Positions 15,450-21,273 of a stretch of DNA of 23,521 nucleotides are shown in pieces. Source of the stretch: Clostridiales bacterium (GTDB taxonomy: Bacteria; Bacillota; Clostridia; Christensenellales; Pumilibacteraceae); NCBI GenBank assembly GCA_014799665.1, contig JAAVHP010000026.1, forward strand, positions 1 to 23,521, written 5' to 3'. How positions within the stretch are numbered: the stretch's first letter is position 1; each line of letters starts with the position of its first letter. The notes below the pieces were generated by a model that saw only the letters and a program-made list of their open reading frames with translations, did no database searches and was not told the origin of the DNA. A program made the translations under genes and the position numbers.

Positions 15450-17222
15450 TTAAATGGTTATATCCAAGCCGTTCTCTTTAACGTACGAATACCAAACGCC
15501 GTTCTCGACGATCTCCTCGCGCGCGATTTCCCTTACGAACTTTTCTATCTCGCCGTTCGGGTGTGCCTTAACCTCGTTCCAGCGCGCGTACGCCGAAGCG
15601 TAATACTCGCACATTTTAATGTTGTCGTCGAGCTTGCGATCGAAAGACAGCCTGCCCCAATAACTCGAAAACAACAGCGAGCCCGCCGTGAACACGCCCA
15701 AGACGATAGCGCAAAAGCTTCGCCACGAAATATTGCCGAAAATATCGTTCACGTAAAACCAATCGACACCCGCAGCTTTCATTATGCAAGCGGCGACCTC
15801 GAACGCAAATATTATAAAGTATATGGCGACCGTCGCGCACCGAAAAACCTTGGAAAAGCTTTCGTACTTTTTCGCTTGTTTTTTATTGACCCCAAGCTTG
15901 CCGGAATGGTACCGTAGCTGCCCCATCGGCTTCTCGCTTTTGCCTATCCATACTTCCATCACCGCGGACGGAGTAACGGAAAGCTTGTCGGTCGAGTTTA
16001 TCACCGACAGCGCGCGGATAGCCTTGTCTATCCATACCAGGTCCATCTTTTGCGACCAGGAATACAGATCGCAAACGTCGGTCACTATCTCTTTTTCGCC
16101 CAAGCACATGGAAGTGTAAAACTGTATTCTGAGCGCTTCCGCGAGCGCGCGGTATTCTATATAATCGGCGTGGTATTTCTTTTTGCGCCCGTAGTAGCAA
16201 AGCCACAGTATCGCGCCGAGCGCGAGCGTGCACGGGAATATCATATACGGCAAGCCCGCGTCGTCGTAGATAAGGAAGGTGAACGCGATCACCGTACCGA
16301 TTATCGCAATGAGCAATAGAAACAGATTGTATTTCTTTTGGTTTTTACCGTACGACAGCTCGTTCGCCTTAGCGTAATGATAGCGAACGTTTTTCCTGTA
16401 CTCGTCCAACTCGTCGACGTTCGCCCAGAGGTTTACTGCGTCATCGCCGACCGAAACCGTATCGGCGTTGTACCGCGCCGTTTTTGAGATAATATCCTTT
16501 AAGAACTCGGGCGGCTCGGTCGAGGTCAGGTACTCGGACGAATCTTTGCCGCAGCTATCCAGACTGCTTATAAGCCATTGCTTTTGAATATCCGCCGAAT
16601 CGCCGTCGCCCTGCCGCCGCGACTTTATCCACACCACCGCGGAATTGTTTATCGCGCCCGGTTTGAACAGGTGGTCCTTGTCCAAAAAGTTATGTTCAAG
16701 CGCGAACTTGATCACCTCGACCGTACCGCAGCCGAATTGCGTTTTGGGCGGCTTGCCGTCCCAGAGCGCGATAAGAATATGCGAATGCTCCGCCATATAT
16801 ATCCCGAGCTGACGGTACTCGTAGCTGTCGTCGTCGATATATATCGTCTTTTTGAGCCACGCCTTGTTTTTCTCCATGTCGGGCGCGACGAACTTCCGCT
16901 TGGCTTTTGAAAGATACTCGAAAAGCTTGGCTCTGTCCGCTTCGTCGTCGAAGCTGTCGATATACTTCTTTTCGTCGCGCGGGAGTACGGCGTAAACGTC
17001 GATACCCAGCTCGAACGCCGCTTCGGCGCACAGCATATCCGCGCCCTGCGCAAACGCGTTAAGCATGATCACGGGCGTGTCGTTTCCGTCCTTGCCCTTG
17101 CAAAGATTTTGGATCTCTTTAAGGCTGTCGACGACCTTTGCCTTGATCTCGGCTTTATCTTCGCCCACGATATTCCTATGCCCCGTCACCCCGACGATGA
17201 TCGGTATCTTCTCGTTCTTCAC
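15450..17222 (-). CDS. SLOG-SLATT fusion: predicted nucleotide-sensing membrane effector
   Basis: 590 aa. Residues about 1-200 form a Rossmann-like SLOG (Smf/DprA-LOG) domain: IIVGVTGHRNI at 8-18, LNAFAQGADMLCAEAAFELG at 54-73, HSHILIALWDG at 146-156 and CGTVEVIKFAL at 165-175, matching the nucleotide-binding Gly/Asp turns of the superfamily. Then come two paired transmembrane units: 299-318 with 325-343, followed by YIEYRALAEALRIQFY (354-369), and 460-480 with 500-520, followed by a polar helical tail. The YRxLAExLR motif after a 2-TM hairpin is typical of SLATT domains. Burroughs and colleagues (2015) described SLOG-SLATT systems as predicted conflict systems in which SLOG senses or produces a nucleotide and SLATT acts on the membrane. 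Start is GTG with AAGGAG 7 nt upstream. It is a single-gene unit with no nucleotidyltransferase next to it. No experiment backs the function here. Confidence 0.8.
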   Translation of the reverse strand: MKNEKIPIIVGVTGHRNIVGEDKAEIKAKVVDSLKEIQNLCKGKDGNDTPVIMLNAFAQGADMLCAEAAFELGIDVYAVLPRDEKKYIDSFDDEADRAKLFEYLSKAKRKFVAPDMEKNKAWLKKTIYIDDDSYEYRQLGIYMAEHSHILIALWDGKPPKTQFGCGTVEVIKFALEHNFLDKDHLFKPGAINNSAVVWIKSRRQGDGDSADIQKQWLISSLDSCGKDSSEYLTSTEPPEFLKDIISKTARYNADTVSVGDDAVNLWANVDELDEYRKNVRYHYAKANELSYGKNQKKYNLFLLLIAIIGTVIAFTFLIYDDAGLPYMIFPCTLALGAILWLCYYGRKKKYHADYIEYRALAEALRIQFYTSMCLGEKEIVTDVCDLYSWSQKMDLVWIDKAIRALSVINSTDKLSVTPSAVMEVWIGKSEKPMGQLRYHSGKLGVNKKQAKKYESFSKVFRCATVAIYFIIFAFEVAACIMKAAGVDWFYVNDIFGNISWRSFCAIVLGVFTAGSLLFSSYWGRLSFDRKLDDNIKMCEYYASAYARWNEVKAHPNGEIEKFVREIAREEIVENGVWYSYVKENGLDITI

Positions 17223-17247
17223 CTTGATTCTCCTTAGCTACCGTCTT

Positions 17248-17253
17248 ATTATA
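17248..17253 (-). promoter_or_regulatory. -10 box of the SLOG-SLATT gene
   Basis: Minus-strand TATAAT with predicted start near 17241 and GTG at 17222. The -35 is poor, which could mean activated expression. Confidence 0.55.
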
Positions 17254-17293
17254 ACGTTAAATGGCTAACAAAAACTGCGTTTTTGTTTTGCTG

Positions 17294-17324
17294 TCGCAAA
17301 CTTATTTGCGAAAACGCAAATAAG
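17294..17324. repeat. Overlapping inverted repeats with three TTTGCG/CGCAAA half-sites
   Basis: A 7-bp hairpin with CTTA loop and a 10-bp perfect hairpin with AAAA loop compete for the same central segment. They lie about 40-70 bp upstream of the SLOG-SLATT -10 box, so they may be DNA-binding sites rather than RNA structures of that gene. Confidence 0.5.
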
Positions 17325-17345
17325 AGCCGTTCGTTGAAATACGTC

Positions 17346-17377
17346 GTGAAAAAGCCCTTGCAAGCAAGCTTTTTCAC
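17346..17377. terminator. Terminator-like hairpin between two divergent genes
   Basis: GTGAAAAAGC (17346-17355) and GCTTTTTCAC (17368-17377) are perfectly complementary; an alternative pairing, CTTGC/GCAAG, extends the stem. No annotated transcript runs into it. Confidence 0.55.
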
Positions 17378-17547
17378 TTGTATTATAAACTAATTTTTAT
17401 CGAATTTCAAGATATACCGCCGAGAATTATCGCGTAATTATATCTTCGCTATATAAATTATCCGTAACACCCCCGCCCATATCCTCATATACCGATAATG
17501 TAACCACCCCCGCACAAACTGTACATACTTTCAGGAGGTGTGTTATT

Positions 17548-17805
17548 ATGTTCTTCTTTAACAACGGCAATAACAACTGTTGCTGCAACCGGACCAATAA
17601 CTGCTGCGAGCGCAAAAACAACTGCGGATGCGAGCGCAAGCAAAACTGCTGCTGCGCGCACAAAAACGACAACCACGGTTCGTGCGGCTGCCATGAGCAC
17701 AATCGGCAAATGCCGTGCTGCTGCGTCCGCGAACAGCAACGCAAACCCGTAGCCATGTGCTGCAAGTGTATGCGGTGCGAGAACGACAACGATTACGGCT
17801 ACTAA
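17548..17805 (+). CDS. Small cysteine-rich protein (19 Cys in 85 residues)
   Basis: 85 aa starting MFFFNNGNNN, with cysteines in runs and pairs: CCC 11-13, CC 19-20, C26, C28, CCC 34-36, C46, C48, CCC 57-59, CC 71-72, C74, C77. Asn and Lys/Arg fill the gaps, with four His near 38-51. There is no signal peptide or membrane helix. AGGAGGTG lies 9 nt before the ATG, the best ribosome site in the window, which is the main reason to believe the gene. Possible roles are a metallothionein-like metal store, a disulfide-linked spore-coat or surface component, or a secreted precursor peptide. The sequence does not decide. It is not the six-Cys SCIFF peptide, which is shorter. A strong terminator follows at 17963 after a 128-bp palindrome. 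Confidence 0.7.
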   Translation: MFFFNNGNNNCCCNRTNNCCERKNNCGCERKQNCCCAHKNDNHGSCGCHEHNRQMPCCCVREQQRKPVAMCCKCMRCENDNDYGY

Positions 17806-17829
17806 TCGCACTTTTTCCCCGCAAGAAAA

Positions 17830-17957
17830 GGAACTGATGATTAAGTGACGCGAGTAAGATTGCGTCGGCGATTTCTGTGATACTACCGATATATATAGAC
17901 GAACGAAGCGCGGAAATCGACAGCAAGATTGCCGCACGAACTTAAATCATCAGTTCC
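17830..17957. repeat. 128-bp imperfect palindrome with 17-bp terminal inverted repeats
   Basis: GGAACTGATGATTAAGT (17830-17846) is matched by ACTTAAATCATCAGTTCC (17940-17957) with one extra base. Inner matches include GATTTC (17869-17874) with GAAATC (17913-17918), and the centre is a run of AT repeats (17889-17897). It lies between the Cys-rich gene and its terminator, so it should be transcribed. It shares no sequence with the palindrome at 12146. Confidence 0.75.
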
Positions 17958-17962
17958 AAAGA

Positions 17963-17995
17963 CGCGGAGCTTGACAGATCGAGCTCCGCGTTTTT
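17963..17995 (+). terminator. Strong intrinsic terminator before aspS
   Basis: CGCGGAGCT (17963-17971) pairs perfectly with AGCTCCGCG (17982-17990), followed by TTTTT. Confidence 0.88.
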
Positions 17996-18026
17996 CTATT
18001 GCGTTTTTGTTATTATTTATATCCGT

Positions 18027-18055
18027 TTGACATTTCGGTTTGCGAGTGCTAAAAT
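18027..18055 (+). promoter_or_regulatory. aspS promoter
   Basis: TTGACA (18027-18032), 17 bp, TAAAAT (18050-18055). Start near 18062, which excludes any aspS start codon upstream of that point. Confidence 0.8.
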
Positions 18056-18087
18056 GTAAAGGAATTCACATTACGGAGAAATTCGGT

Positions 18088-19380
18088 ATGAAAAGAACGT
18101 ACATCAAAGACCTTACTGCGGGCGAGTGCCTGATAAAAGGCTACGTCGAAACGATCCGCGACAAGAAGATAATGTTTATCGTCATTCGCGACGTGACGGG
18201 CGCGGTGCAGGTGACTATCGAAAAAGACAATCCCACGTACGAAACGGCGAAAAAGCTCACGCCGCACAGCTTTGTTGCGATCACAGGCAAGTGCGTGTTC
18301 TCGGAATACGTGCGCAACGGCGGCAAGGAGATCTACCCCACCGCAATCGAGATCATGAGCATTGCCGATCTCGTTCCGCTCAACAGCGAGAGCGGGCAGG
18401 ACCTTAGAATGGACTACCGCTGGATCGATCTCCGCGACGAGAAAAAGGTGTTCATGTTCCGCATCCAGACGGCGTTCGAGCGGCTCGCCGTAGAGTATTT
18501 CAATAAGAACGGGTTTATCGAGATCCATACGCCTAAGATCACCGCGCTGTCGAGCGAGGGCGGGTCCGAGGTGTTCGAGCTCAAAAACTATTTCGGGCAG
18601 AAAGCGTATCTCACGCAGAGCCCGCAGCTGTACAAGCAAATGTCGATGATGGCGGGCTTCGACCGCACGTTCGAAATCGGCGAGTATTTCCGCGCCAACC
18701 CCAGCTTTACTTCGCGCCACGACACCGAGTTCACGGGTATCGACGTCGAGGTGTCGTTCATAGAAAACCACCACGACGTTATGGACATAGAGGAAGCGCT
18801 CTTAAAGCACATAATCAACGGCGTTAAAAAACAGTTCAACGACGAGTACAAGAAGTATTTCGATAACGATATTATTTCGCTCGATTACAAGATCCCGCGC
18901 ATTACGCTCGCCGACGCATACCGCATACTCAAAGACGAGATGAACTACGAAGTGCCGCGCGCGCTCAAAGGCGATCTCGATCCCGACGGAGAGAAGCTTA
19001 TCTGCAAGTACGTCAAAGACAAGTTCGGCAGTGATTTCGTGTTCATTATCGACTTCCCTGCCAAGGCGCGCGCGTTCTATTCCATGAAGAAGGACGACGA
19101 CCCCACGCTTACCAAGACCTACGATCTTTTGTTCAAGGGCATAGAGATCACGTCGGGCGCACAGCGCGAACACCGTTACGATAACCTGCGCCAGAATATT
19201 ATCGAGAACGGGATCGAACCCGAAACCATGACCGAGTATCTCGATTTCTTCCGCTACGGCGCGCCTACGCACGGTGGGTTCGGTCTGGGTATTACCCGTA
19301 CGCTCGTCAAGCTGTTCGACCTGCCGTCGGTCAAGGACGTAACGTTCCTGTTCCGCGGACCGAGCAGACTTAAACCGTAG
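18088..19380 (+). CDS. aspS: Archaeal-type aspartyl-tRNA synthetase (class IIb)
   Basis: 430 aa from ATG 18088, chosen because the promoter lies at 18027-18055 and GGAG lies about 9 nt upstream. Residues about 10-95 form the OB-fold anticodon-binding domain. The class II core follows: QSPQLYKQ (177-184) for aspartate recognition, motif 2 FRANPSFTSRHDTEF (201-215), the GIEITSGAQREHR stretch (351-363), motif 3 GGFGLGITR (396-404) and the archaeal/eukaryotic-type ending RGPSRLKP. It lacks the large insertion and C-terminal extension of bacterial AspRS (about 580-590 aa). It charges tRNA-Asp with aspartate. In bacteria such forms are often second, non-discriminating enzymes (AspRS2) that also charge tRNA-Asn for GatCAB amidation. 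A Glu (residue 21) stands where archaeal discriminating enzymes have Trp and non-discriminating ones His, so specificity is open. Confidence 0.93.
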   Translation: MKRTYIKDLTAGECLIKGYVETIRDKKIMFIVIRDVTGAVQVTIEKDNPTYETAKKLTPHSFVAITGKCVFSEYVRNGGKEIYPTAIEIMSIADLVPLNSESGQDLRMDYRWIDLRDEKKVFMFRIQTAFERLAVEYFNKNGFIEIHTPKITALSSEGGSEVFELKNYFGQKAYLTQSPQLYKQMSMMAGFDRTFEIGEYFRANPSFTSRHDTEFTGIDVEVSFIENHHDVMDIEEALLKHIINGVKKQFNDEYKKYFDNDIISLDYKIPRITLADAYRILKDEMNYEVPRALKGDLDPDGEKLICKYVKDKFGSDFVFIIDFPAKARAFYSMKKDDDPTLTKTYDLLFKGIEITSGAQREHRYDNLRQNIIENGIEPETMTEYLDFFRYGAPTHGGFGLGITRTLVKLFDLPSVKDVTFLFRGPSRLKP

Positions 19381-19394
19381 TTGTTGTGTTTTTC

Positions 19395-19432
19395 GTTACT
19401 TCTTTTGAAAAAGAAGTAACCAAGAAAACTTT
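19395..19432. repeat. Dispersed palindromic repeat, copy 1
   Basis: GTTACTTCTTTT-GA-AAAAGAAGTAAC is a perfect 12-bp inverted repeat, followed by CAAGAAAACTTT. The same unit recurs at 23287-23324 and, with a decayed left arm, at 23393-23429. Confidence 0.85.
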
Positions 19433-19443
19433 AAGTTATAAAT

Positions 19444-19472
19444 AAAGTACGGTGTTACAGCCGTACTTTTTT
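19444..19472 (+). terminator. aspS terminator
   Basis: AAAGTACGG and CCGTACTTT form a 9-bp stem with an 8-nt loop and end in six T. Confidence 0.85.
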
Positions 19473-19486
19473 ATTGAAACTTATCC

Positions 19487-19640
19487 TTATACAACCTCCC
19501 CCTCTGGGGGGAGGGGGACCACGTAGTGGTGGTGGGGGCATTATGGGGTTGCTCGTTATTGTTGTGTACTCCAACCACCAACTTTTCCATTATGCCCCTC
19601 CCTTTTGTTCCCTCCCCCAAGGTGAGGGTTTGTTTTTGGG
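19487..19640. repeat. G/C-run inverted-repeat element
   Basis: A perfect 12-bp inverted repeat GGGGCATTATGG (19535-19546) / CCATTATGCCCC (19587-19598) is embedded in longer imperfect arms: CTCCCCCTCTGGGGGGAGG on the left, CCTCCCCCAAGGTGAGGG on the right. The left arm carries an extra palindrome, ACCAC-GTA-GTGGT (19519-19531). I recall similar C-run/G-run repeats in many gut Firmicutes, so it is probably a mobile or dispersed intergenic element without its own gene. Confidence 0.7.
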
Positions 19641-19718
19641 TGATTGAGCAAAAACGCTATTAGCCTTCCACCGCGCTAGCGGTTTCGGTGATAGATTGTA
19701 TCCTTATTCCTTAATTCC

Positions 19719-20825
19719 TTAAAGCAACTCACCGAGCGGCGAGCCGCCGGCTTCTTCGTTGTACACCACACGTTCGTCTTGCTCTTTCGCCATTTTCGCA
19801 AAATTGATTTTGAACGGCTTGCGTATTTCTCCGTCGTCGACGCCTATGCGTTTTAACAATTCGTCGAGCCTGATAAACTCTATTTCCTTGCCGTTCCGCG
19901 CCGCGCGCTCGGCTTTCTCTTTGGCTTTGCTGTAAACGAGATCGCCGCTTGCCGTTTTGATTTCGTGATCGACGAAGATATCGCACGAATTAGGTTTGAG
20001 AACGGTCTTGCCTCCGGCGCTCGCCACGAGCCGAATGATATTGATAAGCTCGGTATAGTGCGCCGTTTGATACGTATCGATTATATAGATATTTTTTCCC
20101 GTAATCGTCGTTTTTTTCGGCTCGCCTTTCGACTTGACGCATTTTGCGAAAGTGAAAACGTTATATCGCTCGGTTTCGGTCAAAAGCGTGCCGTTCGCCT
20201 TGCACTCGGCTTTGTATTCCTCGACCGCCTGTTTCATGCGGTAATGCAGTTCGTAGTCCTTAAACGTAGCGCGGCAGTTCTTGCTATTATCGAGTAGCGC
20301 CGAGAACGAGCACTCGAACCGCGCGCACAGCTCTTTGCAAACGAGCATCGTCATGAGCGCGTCGACGTCGGCGGAGTGCGCTTTGCCGTCTACCGTTACG
20401 TTCAGCTCCTCGCACATTTTGACTAGGTTGGTCGCGTTCGCCGACTGCGAATGAAGCTTGTACAGTTCGGTAATGTCGACGAAATCGAACGACGGCACGG
20501 GCAGCCCATAACGAATACAATCGTCGCCGATATGCTCGCAATCGCCGAGAGTGGTATGCCCTATGACGAGCGTATCAGGCACAGTGAGTAACGAAGATAT
20601 TTTGGAATACAGCTCGGGGAACTTTGGGCTTCTGCGGTAAACGCGCTCGGGATAGTTAAGCATCTTTTTAAGAACGTAAAAATCGAACGTACACGCAGGG
20701 TCGATCAAAAAATTTTCCTGCCCGATAATATTGAATTCGCCGTCCGTGAGCACGTACCCGAACTCGCATAACTTTCCGCCGTCCTTGCACGACGCGCATT
20801 CTATATCGAAAAATAAATAATTCAT
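19719..20825 (-). CDS. DnaQ-like 3'-5' exonuclease with a BRCT-like C-terminal segment
   Basis: 368 aa from the ATG at 20825, where the exonuclease fold begins (MNYLFFDIE); the promoter -10 at 20859-20854 and the fold itself argue against starts further upstream. Residues 1 to about 170 form a DEDDh exonuclease: D7 and E9 (FDIE), GHTTLGD with D95, and HSADVDA with H150 and D155. A basic helical linker follows (about 180-238). Residues about 240-328 (ITGKNIYII, IIRLVASAGGKTVLKPNSCDIFVDHE, then SKAKEKAERAARNGKEIEFIRLDELLKRIG) resemble a BRCT domain, with the Gly-Gly turn and final helix. Such exonuclease-BRCT proteins are thought to act in DNA repair or replication fidelity. The last 40 residues are charged. 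Expression is monocistronic. The domain call for the BRCT part is weaker than for the exonuclease. Confidence 0.82.
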   Translation of the reverse strand: MNYLFFDIECASCKDGGKLCEFGYVLTDGEFNIIGQENFLIDPACTFDFYVLKKMLNYPERVYRRSPKFPELYSKISSLLTVPDTLVIGHTTLGDCEHIGDDCIRYGLPVPSFDFVDITELYKLHSQSANATNLVKMCEELNVTVDGKAHSADVDALMTMLVCKELCARFECSFSALLDNSKNCRATFKDYELHYRMKQAVEEYKAECKANGTLLTETERYNVFTFAKCVKSKGEPKKTTITGKNIYIIDTYQTAHYTELINIIRLVASAGGKTVLKPNSCDIFVDHEIKTASGDLVYSKAKEKAERAARNGKEIEFIRLDELLKRIGVDDGEIRKPFKINFAKMAKEQDERVVYNEEAGGSPLGELL

Positions 20826-20853
20826 AAGTTTTTCGTCCGTTTGGTTTACGAAT

Positions 20854-20882
20854 AGTTTATCATTATACACAACCAATGTCAA
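20854..20882 (-). promoter_or_regulatory. Promoter of the exonuclease gene
   Basis: Minus-strand TTGACA (20882-20877), 17 bp, TAAACT (20859-20854). A TATAAT nearby (20868-20863) is at the wrong distance from this -35. Confidence 0.55.
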
Positions 20883-20925
20883 ATGGCACAAAGAATAATT
20901 ATCTTAAAAACATACCGAAAAATCC

Positions 20926-20954
20926 TTGCCAAACCGAAGATTATTTGATATACT
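20926..20954 (+). promoter_or_regulatory. tRNA-Met promoter
   Basis: TTGCCA (20926-20931), 17 bp, TATACT (20949-20954); start near 20961, six bases before the tRNA. Confidence 0.75.
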
Positions 20955-20966
20955 ATATTTCGATAT

Positions 20967-21043
20967 GGCGGCATAGCTCAGCTGGCTAGAGTACTCGGTT
21001 CATACCCGATTGGTCACTGGTTCGAATCCAGTTGCCGCTACCA
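20967..21043 (+). tRNA. tRNA-Met (anticodon CAT), elongator type
   Basis: 77 nt including encoded CCA. Acceptor GGCGGCA pairs with TGCCGCT (first pair G-U), D stem GCTC/GAGT, anticodon stem CTCGG/CCGAT with loop TTCATAC, anticodon at 21001-21003, T stem ACTGG/CCAGT with TTCGAAT loop. The outermost anticodon-stem pair is C-U, a mismatch where C-G is usual. The strong similarity to elongator tRNA-Met and the lack of initiator features (the first pair is formed) favour elongator Met. tRNA-Ile with lysidine at C34 is the less likely alternative. Confidence 0.93.
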
Positions 21044-21090
21044 ATAGAAATACCCATCGCGAATGCGGTGGGTATTTCTATTGGTAGCGG
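21035..21090. repeat. 22-bp perfect inverted repeat that includes the tRNA 3' end
   Basis: 21035-21056 (CCGCTACCAATAGAAATACC plus CA) is exactly complementary to 21069-21090, with CGC/GCG inside the 12-nt loop. The left arm begins within the tRNA acceptor stem and includes CCA. No T-run follows, so it is not a standard terminator. Beyond the right arm, CTGAATGAACC (21093-21103) looks like a decayed antisense copy of the tRNA T arm. Confidence 0.8.
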
Positions 21091-21160
21091 TGCTGAATGA
21101 ACCGCGCGCAGTTCGCTAGGCGCTCGGCGAAGCCGAAGCCCGTGCGCGAGTCCCGCGCAC

Positions 21161-21178
21161 AATCCAGTTGCAGCGACA
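21161..21178 (+). repeat. Partial direct copy of the tRNA-Met 3' end
   Basis: AATCCAGTTGC is identical to 21025-21035 in the tRNA and is followed by AGCGACAT against CGCTACCA. It resembles the duplicated 3' end left by tRNA-targeted integration, but no integrase is present in the 120 bp between. Confidence 0.5.
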
Positions 21179-21209
21179 TAAACTTAATTATATACAAAAC
21201 TAAGAATTA

Positions 21210-21238
21210 TTGACACGCACATAGCGGCGTGTTAAAAT
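21210..21238 (+). promoter_or_regulatory. Promoter of the ITPase-PPase fusion with a palindrome in the spacer
   Basis: TTGACA (21210-21215), 17 bp, TAAAAT (21233-21238). ACACGC (21213-21218) and GCGTGT (21227-21232) form an inverted repeat inside the promoter, a possible repressor site. Confidence 0.7.
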
Positions 21239-21273
21239 AATTAAAAAGCTATTATCTTATAGGAAATACACTT

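Larger units (their letters stand above)
17223..17547. other. Divergent intergenic region with several strong stem-loops
   Basis: Between the SLOG-SLATT gene (minus) and the Cys-rich gene (plus). No further gene is convincing. Two mutually exclusive hairpins share TTTGCG: TCGCAAA-CTTA-TTTGCGA (17294-17311) and CTTATTTGCG-AAAA-CGCAAATAAG (17301-17324). A terminator-like hairpin follows (17346-17377). A near-direct repeat, GTAACACCCCCGC and GTAACCACCCCCGC, lies near 17463 and 17499. I see no good promoter for the Cys-rich gene. Confidence 0.6.
19381..19718. other. Convergent intergenic region filled with repeats
   Basis: Between aspS and the exonuclease gene (both end here). It contains a 38-bp dispersed repeat (19395-19432), the aspS terminator (19444-19472) and a G/C-run inverted-repeat element (about 19487-19640). 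A short hairpin, ACCGC-GCTA-GCGGT, lies at 19670-19683. I see no gene and no clear terminator for the minus-strand exonuclease. Confidence 0.65.

Noticed and set aside
15561..16910. Plus-strand frames across the SLOG-SLATT gene
   Set aside because: Antisense shadows rich in Arg, without ribosome sites, over a gene with clear domains.
17485..17937. Minus-strand frames antisense to the Cys-rich gene
   Set aside because: They read through the 128-bp palindrome and the antisense of the Cys-rich gene, with no ribosome site. The plus frame has AGGAGGTG and a sensible stop.
18040..18087. Longer start for aspS
   Set aside because: The TTGACA/TAAAAT promoter at 18027-18055 overlaps the extra codons, and GGAG fits the ATG at 18088.
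20826..20891. Longer start for the exonuclease gene
   Set aside because: The extra 22 residues precede the conserved first strand (MNYLFFDIE) and overlap the promoter.
21044..21180. A second tRNA gene after tRNA-Met
   Set aside because: Only pieces similar to a T arm and 3' end are present; no cloverleaf can be drawn.
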